Assembly: GCA_026388415.1 (NCBI GenBank)
Contig: JAPLJV010000024.1
Coordinates: forward strand, 1-43,793
Direction: 5' to 3'
Source of the DNA: Deltaproteobacteria bacterium
Lineage (GTDB): Bacteria > Desulfobacterota > Syntrophia > Syntrophales > JACQWR01
Length of the DNA stretch: 43,793 nucleotides
Part shown: piece after piece, positions 8,173 through 15,760 of the stretch
How positions within the stretch are numbered: position 1 is the stretch's first letter
Layout: every line of letters begins with the position of its first letter
Notes under the pieces: model-generated
What the model saw: only the letters and a program-made list of their open reading frames with translations
What the model was told of the DNA's origin: nothing
Databases searched by the model: none
Made by a program: the position numbers and the translations under genes

Positions 8173-8745
8173 TCAATTTTTACCGTTTACCCACCAGTCG
8201 CTTTTATCCTGAAACCACCATTCCGAGGAATCGGTCGCCAGGATCTCGGCGGCCAATTTTTTTGCCGTCTCCGTGTTGAGCCTTTTCAGGGCATAGCAGA
8301 TCCACTCCTGGCTGTATTTGTTCCCCAGATCCCCGCATTCTTTCAACTGGAGAATCAGGGACAACTGGTCGGCGTCGTGCGCCAGAAGCGCCTCCAGGCT
8401 CTTTTTCTCATTAAATTCGCTGATGACCGCCGCCATTTCAGCGCCGAAGAACAGGGTATCGGCCAGATCCTTAACGGCTTTCTTCTCATCCACGGCGACA
8501 TATCTTTTGTTGACGTAGTTCATATCGCCGGTTCTTGTTTCCGGCAGGTCATGAAAAAGGCACATCTTAAGCAGCCGCAGTTCATCAACGTCGCCTTCCA
8601 GCTTGCTCAAGGTGTAGCCGATGAAGATGGTCCGGGATACATGCTCGGCAACCGATTCCCCTCCGGAACCGAGAAACTGGAAACCCGAGCGCGGCGTTTT
8701 TTTCAGCATGCCGACTTCAAAGAGAAAATTAGCGATATCTTTCAT
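8173..8745 (-). CDS. HD-domain phosphohydrolase (YfbR/HDDC2-like nucleotidase)
   Basis: 190 aa, one HD domain. Metal ligands are visible as the His of AEHV (about 34), the HD pair of LFHDLPE (about 64-65) and the Asp of AHDAD (about 122-124), the order found in YfbR/HDDC2 family enzymes that dephosphorylate deoxynucleoside 5'-monophosphates. Substrate is therefore inferred. It is cytoplasmic. Its ATG overlaps the stop of the upstream 70-aa gene by 4 bp (translational coupling). Confidence 0.85.
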   Translation of the reverse strand: MKDIANFLFEVGMLKKTPRSGFQFLGSGGESVAEHVSRTIFIGYTLSKLEGDVDELRLLKMCLFHDLPETRTGDMNYVNKRYVAVDEKKAVKDLADTLFFGAEMAAVISEFNEKKSLEALLAHDADQLSLILQLKECGDLGNKYSQEWICYALKRLNTETAKKLAAEILATDSSEWWFQDKSDWWVNGKN

Positions 8746-8954
8746 GTTCTTTTCAAAGTGTTGATCCGCGTTCCCATCATGTTGGCGACCTTCTTGACCT
8801 GGGCCTGGAGGGCCGCCACTCCTTCGGGCTTCGCGATGAGCAACTTGTCTAACAGCTCTTTCCAGTACTCCAGGCTCTCTATCTCACTCTCTCTTACCTT
8901 CTTGGCAAATTGCGCCTGGAACTCTTTTACCAGGGCGCTCTGATCGTTTAACAT
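8742..8954 (-). CDS. Small coiled-coil protein, unrecognised
   Basis: 70 aa, highly charged and helical throughout, with no membrane segment or cysteine. No family recognised. It is the first gene of the minus-strand block and its stop overlaps the start of the HD gene by 4 bp, which supports it being translated. A GGGAG stretch lies a few bases before the ATG. Function unknown; it could be a partner of the HD enzyme. Confidence 0.65.
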   Translation of the reverse strand: MLNDQSALVKEFQAQFAKKVRESEIESLEYWKELLDKLLIAKPEGVAALQAQVKKVANMMGTRINTLKRT

Positions 8955-9292
8955 TGCAGGCTCCCCTTTCCCCTGCCGAAACTTCGTGAACTGTCTGAAG
9001 ATTGCATCTGCTTCATAATCATTGCCTTTATCAGGAAAAATATTTTATTGGTTCTTCATTTTACCGGCGGAAGTATAGGGAAGTCCGTCTGGCATGTCAA
9101 TGAAATATTGGCGATAATTGGCGACAGCCACTAATTATTCTTGGCCATCGGGAACAGGTGAAGAAGGTATGAAATGAGTGGCTGTCCCCAATTATTCAGA
9201 ATTTACCTTTACTATCGGCGCAAAATATGGTTGAAGTCTGACACGTAACGGATCATTATGTTACCCATCTCACAGAAAAAAGGAGTGGTGTT
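8955..9292. other. Intergenic region with inverted REP-like pair
   Basis: The stretch between divergent genes must hold promoters for both sides; I could not pick them with confidence. It contains an inverted repeat: AATTGGCGACAGCCACT (about 9116-9132) and the complement of AATTGGGGACAGCCACT (about 9177-9194), 16 of 17 matching, i.e. a GGGACA-type hairpin of about 80 bp. Nothing else recognisable. Confidence 0.5.
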
Positions 9293-9475
9293 ATGTCAGC
9301 AGTGATGCCCTCAGGAGACGATATCCGCAAAGCCGTAAAATGGATATCCGACAACCTGGAAGCAGACCCCGAACAAGCGCGCACGAAACTCATTGAAACG
9401 GCCGTTTTTAAATTTGACCTTTCCCCGCTTGATACGGACTTTCTCATTAAATTCTACAGTAAAAAAACGCCCTGA
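9293..9475 (+). CDS. Small conserved-looking protein, unrecognised
   Basis: 60 aa. Good ribosome site (AAAGGAG, 8-9 nt before ATG). The protein is soluble, starting with a short polar segment, then two predicted helices (about 8-40) and ending in DTDFLIKFYSK. The organisation (helix, Leu-rich middle, FL.KF) looks like a compact all-helical domain. No family assigned. It stands alone between the divergent minus block and the M15 gene. Confidence 0.65.
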   Translation: MSAVMPSGDDIRKAVKWISDNLEADPEQARTKLIETAVFKFDLSPLDTDFLIKFYSKKTP

Positions 9476-9509
9476 GTAGTATCTGGCCCTGGGCGCCGCC
9501 GGCCTGCTT

Positions 9510-9634
9510 ATTCCATTTCTAAATCAAAGATGATATCGAGGCGGCAAGGAGGAGGCGACGAGGCGTATTGTACATACGTCGAGGAAGCCGACGACGACGT
9601 CAACAAAGATAGCGCTTTGATTTAGGAATGGAAT
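9510..9634. repeat. MITE-like element with 20-bp terminal inverted repeats
   Basis: Left end ATTCCATTTCTAAATCAAAG (9510-9529), right end its complement (9615-9634) with 19 of 20 matching. The 85-bp interior is GA/CG-rich (GGCGGCAAGGAGG...GCCGACGACG) and partly self-complementary around a central TATTGTACATACG. It has no coding capacity. The right end touches the stop codon of the next gene. Structure suggests a non-autonomous mobile element or large hairpin repeat. Confidence 0.7.
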
Positions 9635-10221
9635 TAAAGGAGTTTCTCCAGGTGATGATAATCCTTCAAGCCCTGAAAATCTCCGCCCCACTGCCAGCCT
9701 CGCGACAGCAATGCTTGCATGATGGCGCTATCCGGGCTGAGCGTGCCTGGAGCCTGCGGGGCATACACGGCGCCCGGGGGTAGTGAGACGCCATCGGCAT
9801 AGATGACGGGATTCTGGCGGGGATTGATGTCTATGGCCTGCCCGGTGGCATGGCGCGATAGCCTGGTGGCGCCGGCTATCAGGCGGTAATTGAAGGCCGA
9901 AGTATTATTATCCGCCATGGAGGCCTCATCGGACCAGCCGTAATACACTACAGGAATAACCTTGGCCACGGGGAAGCGCGCCGCCCTGATGATGGCAAAA
10001 ATATCTGCCAGCTCTTCCTGCAGGCGCTGGTTAACTACTAATTGCCCCTGGTGCAATCTCCCGTCGAAGGACCAATAGCGGACCTCAAGCAGGCATAATT
10101 CCTTAGTGATGACCGGCGGCGCCGCCGTACCGGCAAGGGCGGCCTGGAAACTGAGCCGGCTGTCCACAATAATTTCGTCCGGGCTGGTTTGCTTATTATC
10201 TTCCATCAGTGTGCTCTCCAC
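9634..10221 (-). CDS. M15-family peptidase (D-Ala-D-Ala carboxypeptidase/endolysin-like)
   Basis: 195 aa. The M15 zinc-site pattern is visible: SRHATGQAIDINP near 129-141 (His and Asp ligands) and WGGDF...YHHLE near 178-192 (catalytic/His ligand), with the FNYR and GWQWGG elements of the M15C (peptidase_M15_4) subgroup. Such enzymes cut D-Ala-containing or L-Ala-D-Glu peptide bonds in peptidoglycan. No signal peptide is evident at the annotated start, so export route is uncertain. It overlaps the start of the divergent DUF1460 gene if that gene uses GTG 10209. The pairing of two wall-hydrolase-type genes suggests a shared role in muropeptide processing. Confidence 0.82.
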   Translation of the reverse strand: MESTLMEDNKQTSPDEIIVDSRLSFQAALAGTAAPPVITKELCLLEVRYWSFDGRLHQGQLVVNQRLQEELADIFAIIRAARFPVAKVIPVVYYGWSDEASMADNNTSAFNYRLIAGATRLSRHATGQAIDINPRQNPVIYADGVSLPPGAVYAPQAPGTLSPDSAIMQALLSRGWQWGGDFQGLKDYHHLEKLL

Positions 10222-11117
10222 GGGCAGCGAGTCAGGCGGCGTTGCCGGACAGGCAAGCTATTATAAGGCAACTGTTGAAAATGGCAAGTATTGATGCTAT
10301 CGGTTGGCAACGTGCCAAACGGGAGGGAATGATTTTGCTCTCGGTTTCTGAAGATCATGAGATTTTTCACGCCCTGATCCAGGCGGTCCAAAAGCCCGGC
10401 AGGTTTCCTGATGACCTGGGAGCACTGCTGCTGGCCGTGGGGACCTTTTTCCTGGACACACCCTTTGCTCCCCGCACTCTGGAGCAGGAGGAAGGGGAAA
10501 AGTTGGTTGTCAACCTCCGGCAATTAGACTGCTTTACTTTGGTGGAAAATACGGTCGTGCTGGCCAGGCTGATCAGGACGGGCCAGACCAACTGGCCGGC
10601 ATTCAAGGCGGCGCTGCAGGCCATCCGGTACCGTCAAGGCTGCCTGGATGGCTACGCCGCCCGGCTGCATTATTTTTCCGACTGGCTTTATGATAACCAG
10701 TCCGGGGGCTTCCTGCAGGACATCACCCCGGCCCTCGGCGGGATCCCCTGGCACAAGGAATTCAACTTTATGACGGTCCATCGGGACCAGTACCCGGCGC
10801 TGGCTTCCCCCGCCACTTATCGCCGCCTGCAGCAAATAGAAAAAATCTGCTCGGCGCGCTCTTACCACCATATCCCCAAAACATCCGTGCCGGCGTGCAG
10901 CCACAAGATCAAAAACGGCGATCTGATTGCCATTACCACCTCGATTGCGGGACTCGATGTGGTCCATGTGGGCCTGGCCGTCCATCTGCGGCGGGGGCTC
11001 CATCTTCTCCATGCCTCGCAGCGGGCCGGCAAGGTTATTATCTCCGTAGAAACCATCTACCGCTATCTCCGGCACAGGAAGTCCCGCCTGGGCATCATGG
11101 TGGCACGGGTCTTGTGA
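10209..11117 (+). CDS. DUF1460 protein (N-acetylmuramoyl-L-alanine amidase-like)
   Basis: 302 aa from GTG 10209; ATG 10281 (giving 278 aa) is an alternative and avoids overlap with the divergent peptidase. Neither has a clear ribosome site. The DUF1460 fold (NlpC/P60-like cysteine peptidase) is recognised from LDCFTLVENTV with the nucleophile Cys, and a later HVGLAV strand supplying His. Family members act on peptidoglycan fragments. There is no convincing signal peptide. Context with an M15 peptidase, a DUF4922 protein and a glycosyltransferase suggests envelope or muropeptide metabolism. Confidence 0.8.
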   Translation: MCSPRAASQAALPDRQAIIRQLLKMASIDAIGWQRAKREGMILLSVSEDHEIFHALIQAVQKPGRFPDDLGALLLAVGTFFLDTPFAPRTLEQEEGEKLVVNLRQLDCFTLVENTVVLARLIRTGQTNWPAFKAALQAIRYRQGCLDGYAARLHYFSDWLYDNQSGGFLQDITPALGGIPWHKEFNFMTVHRDQYPALASPATYRRLQQIEKICSARSYHHIPKTSVPACSHKIKNGDLIAITTSIAGLDVVHVGLAVHLRRGLHLLHASQRAGKVIISVETIYRYLRHRKSRLGIMVARVL

Positions 11118-11122
11118 AAAGA

Positions 11123-12151
11123 TTAAAGCGCGGCCACTATCTCATCCATGATCGCCTCTCCGAGGGATATTTCCTGAAAAATATTCATGAGTAAGGCGGC
11201 ATCAAGACGGTTGTAATCCACTTCCCGGGGCAGAACCAAAACACCGCCCATATCCACCGCGCCGGGGCTCACCAGGATCTGCTCCTCTCCCGATTTGTAA
11301 TAGGCTGAGGGGCGATGCTGCCGACGGGGAAAGATCATGACCCGCCAGCGCCCTGCTGCATATAGGCAAAACAGATTTAGCATTGGCTCTGCATGGAGTG
11401 GGGACACCTTTTTTTGCAAGGTGTCCCCAAGCGGGGCTTGCAGGCGCCGCATGGCCCGGAGCAGTAATCGCATCAAGACCGCTATATCTTTGGCATTTTC
11501 TCCTTCCACCTGCCAGGCGGTGCGGGCGCCGTCTATCTGCTTGTAAAGCGCTACCCCATTTTTTTCGCACACTTTGGTAATATGCTGCCCCACCTCGTTC
11601 AGCGCCGGGATGGACGCCTTGGGCAGGGCCTGAAAATGCCGGTGATCGGGCGCAGAGGCGCCGCTCTGTGGGCCGTTGTACAGCAGGGCGTAATCGGGAT
11701 GAAAATCCCTGGCCAACTGCAGGAGCTTCGGGATTACCCCGTGCAGCGCTTGCGGCAAGTGCTCACGATGGGCAATGGTGTAGTGCCGCGACACAATCGG
11801 GAAGGGGTTGCACAACACGAAGAAGTGGCGGTGATACAAGATGGCCTGCTGACCGGCGGGCAGGTTGGCAAGGCACAAAAAACAGGGCCGCCTCTTGATG
11901 GCGGCAGGATCAGTATTGGCGCTGGTGCTCACGACGCGCTGGGGATTGCACTGCAGCAGAACGGACAGGTCGCCAGCCGTCAGCCACCGCTCCCGCCGCA
12001 TATCCAACGCGGCATAGCCGGCGGCAAGCTGCGGCCAGTCCCTTTGCTGCCGGTTCAGCAGGGCCTCGGCAAGCGCCGGCAGGGGCGTCCTGCTTCGACC
12101 ATCAAAGGTGGCGTAGATACGGCGTTCGTTGAATTTCACTGCATTTCCCAT
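11123..12151 (-). CDS. DUF4922 / HIT-like nucleotidyl transferase-type protein
   Basis: 342 aa. A HIT-superfamily active-site motif is seen as ASAPDHRHFQ near 168-177 (His-x-His-x-Gln), preceded by RPCFLC (a possible Cys pair) and HYTIAHREHLPQ. This matches DUF4922, related to GDP-glucose phosphorylase/GalT-like enzymes, so a nucleotide-sugar phosphorylase activity is inferred. A perfect 12-bp hairpin repeat (11399-11429) is inserted in frame in the C-terminal third, coding for about LGDTLQKKVSP. The gene converges with the DUF1460 gene (5 bp apart). Confidence 0.75.
   Translation of the reverse strand: MGNAVKFNERRIYATFDGRSRTPLPALAEALLNRQQRDWPQLAAGYAALDMRRERWLTAGDLSVLLQCNPQRVVSTSANTDPAAIKRRPCFLCLANLPAGQQAILYHRHFFVLCNPFPIVSRHYTIAHREHLPQALHGVIPKLLQLARDFHPDYALLYNGPQSGASAPDHRHFQALPKASIPALNEVGQHITKVCEKNGVALYKQIDGARTAWQVEGENAKDIAVLMRLLLRAMRRLQAPLGDTLQKKVSPLHAEPMLNLFCLYAAGRWRVMIFPRRQHRPSAYYKSGEEQILVSPGAVDMGGVLVLPREVDYNRLDAALLMNIFQEISLGEAIMDEIVAAL
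11399..11429. repeat. REP hairpin inside a coding sequence
   Basis: TGGGGACACCTT (11399-11410) and its exact complement (11418-11429) around a 7-nt loop TTTTTGC. It is the GGGGACA-type palindrome found in intergenic regions here, but this copy lies in frame within the DUF4922 gene and adds about 10 codons without a stop. Confidence 0.7.
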
Positions 12152-12176
12152 CTTTGCAAAATACGGTCATCACGTC

Positions 12177-12196
12177 ATTCCGGCGTACGCCGGAAT
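12177..12196. repeat. Perfect 20-bp palindrome
   Basis: ATTCCGGCGTACGCCGGAAT, within the longer context GTCATTCCGG...CCGGAATCCAG, a widespread type of dispersed bacterial palindrome. It is between the glycosyltransferase and the DUF4922 gene, both minus strand, and may act as a transcript-end hairpin. Confidence 0.6.
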
Positions 12197-12305
12197 CCAG
12201 ACTCCGCTGATATAACTTGATTCCCTCCGTATCCAGTACGGGGCAGGCTGCATATCAAGTGCGGAATAACGACACGGGGGCTCAACGCGCTTGTGCAAAG
12301 GAACC

Positions 12306-13772
12306 TCAACGCTTAGCCTGTCCATTCAGTTCCTGCCGACCCATAATCTCCAACGTGCGCACCTGGTCTTTGAAGGCGTCATACCGGTTTTTCTGCTCTA
12401 TCGCCAAGGCCGCATCGGAGTTCCCTTCCCACCGTCGGCACCAGTACAGGTTCTCATAAATCCGGCCGATCTGGTACTGGCGTGAAAGACGTAGGGCGAT
12501 CGCATAATCTTCCCCATAACCCACATTCAGAAAGCGGAAATGACGCAGCACCGACGTATTGAAGGCGCGCGGCGCCCCGAGGCCGCTGATGCGCAAGGCG
12601 TTGTTGCGGCCGTTGTCATCCGTCCATTCCCGGTGGGCGATCAACCCGGGCGGTATTGCCTCGAGCCGGGCGTTTACCAAGGTGTAGGCGCCAATAACCA
12701 CGGCGTAAGGGCCGCTGCGCAGGAAATCCACAATTTTTGCGAGCGTATGGGGAGAGGCGTACAGGTCGTCGGAATCTAACTGCACGGCATAGCGACCGCA
12801 GTCCGATGCAAATACCGCTTCATTCCAGCAGCCGCCGATACTGAGATCCCGGCGCGACGGAACAATATGGCGCAGGGCGGCGTGCTGTTTTGCCATCGCT
12901 GCCAGGACGGCCGTCGTGCCATCGGTGGAATGGTTGTCCACAACGAGCACGTTAAAGGGAAAATCCGTCTCCTGCGCCAGGGCGCTCTGGACCGCCTCGG
13001 CAATCGTATGTTCCCGATTACGCACCGGAATGACGACGCTGGCCTCGACCGGGAAGCTCTCCTGTGCGGGTGGCAAATCACAGAATACGGGTTCCAGAAA
13101 GGCCCCAAGACGTTTTAAATGCTCCGTGGCAACGCCTTCGAGCTCTTTTTGGAGCAAGTAATTCCGGGGATCCACATAGGCAAAATGCCCGGCTGTTGCT
13201 GCGCCTACCGTCACGGCATAGAGCGCTTCGCGGATATGAAAAAGGGGATAATCCAGGGAAACCTTGAGCCGCAGATCGTACCACCCAACCCCCGGGGCAT
13301 CGGCCAGGCTTCCCCATTTGTTGACGCTGTCACGGGCAGCAGCAACCGTCCAAAGCGTATGTGGACCAAAGTCAAATTCTTCCCTGATACTGCCCAGTTG
13401 ATAGTCATTGACCGAGTGCGGCCGACGCTCCCCACCAACCATTTCCTCAAAGTCACTGTAAACCATGCCGGCCCCCGTCGTGGCAGCAACTTCCACAAAG
13501 CGTTCCAGGCAATGCGGCCCCAGAGTTATGGCCGCCAGGGGCTGCACAAACAGCAGATAGGGCGTATAAACAATCGCCAGCAGGCGGTTCAGGGCAGAGC
13601 CCGCCGTAGGTGCATCCTCCTCCAACCATTCACACTGTTCCGGCAGCACCCCCGGATTTTCCGGAGCAACGACGATGATCCTGCTAACCATAGGCAGGTA
13701 AAGAAAGGCCTCAAGCAGGCCAGGGAAATCTTCCTGCCCGGTAAAACTCAGAACGATGGTTATTTGTGACAT
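12306..13772 (-). CDS. Family 2 glycosyltransferase with N-terminal extension
   Basis: 488 aa. A GT2 (GT-A fold) domain occupies about 240-450: ASVVIPVRNRE near 243, VVDNHSTDGT near 275 and the DxD-type QLDSDD near 332. The first ~230 residues are a second, degenerate GT-A-like half (TIVLSFTGQED at the N-terminus, MVYSDFEE near 104) probably non-catalytic. Donor and acceptor sugars are unknown; it is cytoplasmic or peripheral. Its start overlaps the stop of the RhuM-Fic gene by 13 bp, with GAGGGAG before the ATG. With DUF4922 it suggests a nucleotide-sugar and glycan task. Confidence 0.85.
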   Translation of the reverse strand: MSQITIVLSFTGQEDFPGLLEAFLYLPMVSRIIVVAPENPGVLPEQCEWLEEDAPTAGSALNRLLAIVYTPYLLFVQPLAAITLGPHCLERFVEVAATTGAGMVYSDFEEMVGGERRPHSVNDYQLGSIREEFDFGPHTLWTVAAARDSVNKWGSLADAPGVGWYDLRLKVSLDYPLFHIREALYAVTVGAATAGHFAYVDPRNYLLQKELEGVATEHLKRLGAFLEPVFCDLPPAQESFPVEASVVIPVRNREHTIAEAVQSALAQETDFPFNVLVVDNHSTDGTTAVLAAMAKQHAALRHIVPSRRDLSIGGCWNEAVFASDCGRYAVQLDSDDLYASPHTLAKIVDFLRSGPYAVVIGAYTLVNARLEAIPPGLIAHREWTDDNGRNNALRISGLGAPRAFNTSVLRHFRFLNVGYGEDYAIALRLSRQYQIGRIYENLYWCRRWEGNSDAALAIEQKNRYDAFKDQVRTLEIMGRQELNGQAKR

Positions 13773-14812
13773 GGACGCTCCCTCGTCAGCATATTCATTG
13801 TCAGCCGGATCATTACGTCCTTGTCCCGAGGATTGGATTCCGCCGTCAGGAGCGCCAGGGCCGCCAGGCCGATGTCGTTAATGATGACTTCTCCGGAGGG
13901 CAGGAATAACCGACCGTTACGATTCAGGAAATCAACAAACAGCATGGCCCCGATGCGCTTATTGCCATCCGAGAAGGGATGATCCTTGATGATGAAATAC
14001 AGCAGATGGGCGGCCTTGGACTCGAAGCTGGGATAGGCCGGCTGACCGAAAACGCTCTGTTGCAGGATGCCCAGAATAGCCGATAGAGCATCACCCCGCT
14101 CCTGCCCGAACATGCCTCCTGCTTCCTGACGAGAGCTCAGGTCTTCTCGCAACCGGGCGACGGCTACGCGGGCTTCAGTGAGGGTGAGCAGAATCCCGCC
14201 CGGCTCGCCCTTCGGTTCCGTGAGCATTCCTTCATCATAGCGCTGGAGCCAGAGAAAGGTTTGGGTGTAACGGGCAATCACCTCGACAAGCCCCCGGCCC
14301 ATGTCGGTGGTAAGCTGCGGGCTGGCAATGGCCTGCCGCACCAGTACCAGCGCCGCCTCGATCTCCCGTGCGTTTTCTTCCAGCCGCTGACGGTTAATCG
14401 TAAGCCCCCGCGTCAGGTGCTCGCGTAAAACTCCGGTCGCCCAGATACGGAACTGTGTGCCACGCTTGGAGTTGACACGGTAACCGACGGAAAGGATGGC
14501 GTCGAGATTGAAATACTCGACCTTACGTTCGACGTTACGCCCACCTTCGTCCTGAACTGTTGCAAAAAATGCAACAGTTGCTCCGCGCTCAAGTTCGCCT
14601 TCACGGAATATATTGCCCAGGTGCCGGGAAATAACGGACTTATCTCGCTCGAACACCGCGGCGATCTGGTTGAGGCTCAGCCAAAGAGACTCCTGCTCCA
14701 GACGCACTTCCAGTCCGCTCCCCCCTTCGCCAGGTTGGTAGATGACGATATTGCCCCTGCCACCGCCAATGGTCCGATTCTCTTCCCAAATTTGCTTGTC
14801 ACGGCTTGCCAT
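13760..14812 (-). CDS. RhuM-Fic/DOC fusion protein
   Basis: 350 aa from ATG 14812, chosen because GGAG lies 7 nt upstream; the frame stays open to 14932 but that extension runs toward a dispersed repeat. An N-terminal RhuM-like DNA-binding domain (about residues 20-130: LNQIAAVFERDKSVISRHL..., KVEYFNLDAILSVGYRVNS) is followed by a helical linker and a C-terminal Fic domain with HPFSDGNKRIGAMLF (near 280-294), matching HPFx(D/E)GN(K/G)R. Fic enzymes transfer AMP or phosphate groups to target proteins. RhuM-Fic genes are typical of accessory regions; the next upstream DNA is transposon debris. Confidence 0.87.
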   Translation of the reverse strand: MASRDKQIWEENRTIGGGRGNIVIYQPGEGGSGLEVRLEQESLWLSLNQIAAVFERDKSVISRHLGNIFREGELERGATVAFFATVQDEGGRNVERKVEYFNLDAILSVGYRVNSKRGTQFRIWATGVLREHLTRGLTINRQRLEENAREIEAALVLVRQAIASPQLTTDMGRGLVEVIARYTQTFLWLQRYDEGMLTEPKGEPGGILLTLTEARVAVARLREDLSSRQEAGGMFGQERGDALSAILGILQQSVFGQPAYPSFESKAAHLLYFIIKDHPFSDGNKRIGAMLFVDFLNRNGRLFLPSGEVIINDIGLAALALLTAESNPRDKDVMIRLTMNMLTRERPCHK

Positions 14813-14893
14813 TATCATTCTCCACGTAATGTCCGGCGCAGTAATATGAATCTCAATGTTATTCCAATCTGCCAGCAATGCGGTATCAATCAT

Positions 14894-14967
14894 GTAGGGT
14901 GGGTTAGGCGGGTTTTTGTCGTAACCCACCAATATTCGGTGCGTTACGCTTCGCTAACGCACCCTAC
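14894..14967. repeat. Dispersed inverted repeat (GTAGGGTGSGTTAG type)
   Basis: Outer arms GTAGGGTGGGTTAG and the complement of GTAGGGTGCGTTAG (13/14). The inside has a second hairpin GGTGCGTTA...TAACGCACC. It joins abruptly to the truncated transposase copy at 14971, suggesting insertion there. No coding capacity. Confidence 0.65.
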
Positions 14968-14970
14968 ATA

Positions 14971-15088
14971 CTGGGTGAGGTGGTGTGGATGACCGACAGC
15001 GATTATGCGAGATATTCGAGCCATGGTGGGGATGCTAACAGTTTCAAAGGGGTATGTCAATGGTAAATAGTATTATGTCCCCGGAATA
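14971..15088 (-). pseudogene. Truncated 5' end of a REP-associated transposase
   Basis: 118 bp nearly identical (about nine differences) to the start of the intact transposase at 18276-18393, including the terminal REP ATTATGTCCCCGGAATA. The minus frame from ATG 15024 reads MARISRIIAVGHPHHLTQ, then breaks off at the adjoining inverted repeat. It is a dead remnant of a second copy. Confidence 0.85.
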
Positions 15089-15213
15089 TCGCAGCACGAT
15101 TGCACTGTTTTTATGCCCGGCCATCTCCTCGCGCACCATCTGCTTTTTATGAATCATTCCAATTACCTCTTCACGATCTCCCAACGCAACAGAGCTGTCG
15201 AGAGGACGGTAAT

Positions 15214-15480
15214 TCACATTTCTTCGCCATGCCTATGTGTTGCCTCCGAAAACGCGGTTGGCCAATCGCCCTGTTGTTTGATGATTGCGTCTATGGCCCT
15301 CATTTTACTTATGGTTTCGTTCAGGGCCACAATGATTTGCTGGTAGTGGCGGGTGTCTTCGTAGGTCAGTTTACGGCCTTAGCGATCCTTGAGCCATTTT
15401 TCGCAGACCTGGTAGCCGCCGATGTGGAAATGCCAGATCTCTACCGGTACGCCTCCGAAGTATTGCGTCGGGCGGATATT
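15214..15480 (-). pseudogene. C-terminal remnant of a DNA methylase (type ISP/IIG-like)
   Basis: The minus frame gives QYFGGVPVEIWHFHIGGY, then QVCEKWLKDR, a TAA stop at 15379-15381, then GRKLTYEDTRHYQQIIVALN and ETISKMRAID. The GGYQVCEKWLKDRKGR...HYQ.IVVAL.ETI pattern is the recognisable C-terminal end of N-6 adenine methylase/restriction (ISP-type) proteins. Only about 90 codons remain, with an internal stop and no catalytic part, so it is a dead fragment cut by the REPIN at 15477. Confidence 0.7.
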
Positions 15481-15544
15481 CCGGGGACATAATACCATTT
15501 AATGGCATTGAATCACCGGTAATTGGCATTATGTCCCCGGAATA
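15477..15544. repeat. REPIN: two REP copies in inverted orientation
   Basis: TATTCCGGGGACATAAT (15477-15493) and its exact complement (15528-15544) enclose 34 bp. Two oppositely oriented REPs forming a ~68-bp hairpin is the REPIN layout mobilised by RAYT transposases; an intact RAYT with the same REPs as its ends lies 2 kb to the right. Confidence 0.8.
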
Positions 15545-15705
15545 CTACAGTAGAGGAACTGCAAGAAGATCTGGATCGATGGCTCAATTATTACAATTAC
15601 GAAAGGCCTCATCGCGGGTATCGCAATATGGGCAAAAGGCCAATAGAAACAATAGAAATGGGCAAGGTTATCAAAGAGCAACTAACGACGAAACAAGCAG
15701 CTTAA
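15545..15705 (+). pseudogene. C-terminal remnant of an integrase-core transposase
   Basis: About 50 codons ending at TAA 15703-15705 read ELQEDLDRWLNYYNYERPH then RGYRNMGKRPIETIE, the typical end of IS481/IS3-family transposases (rve_3 region, last catalytic-core helix). The rest of the gene is missing; the 5' border is exactly the REPIN edge. Non-functional. Confidence 0.75.
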
Positions 15706-15760
15706 GCATCGCCCCGGAGAGAAGCTGACTGTCCGGTAAGTGCTTGACTTTTACATTTTA

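Noticed and set aside
15100-15492. 130-aa plus-strand ORF
   Set aside because: It is the antisense shadow of the methylase remnant, which has recognisable motifs on the minus strand.
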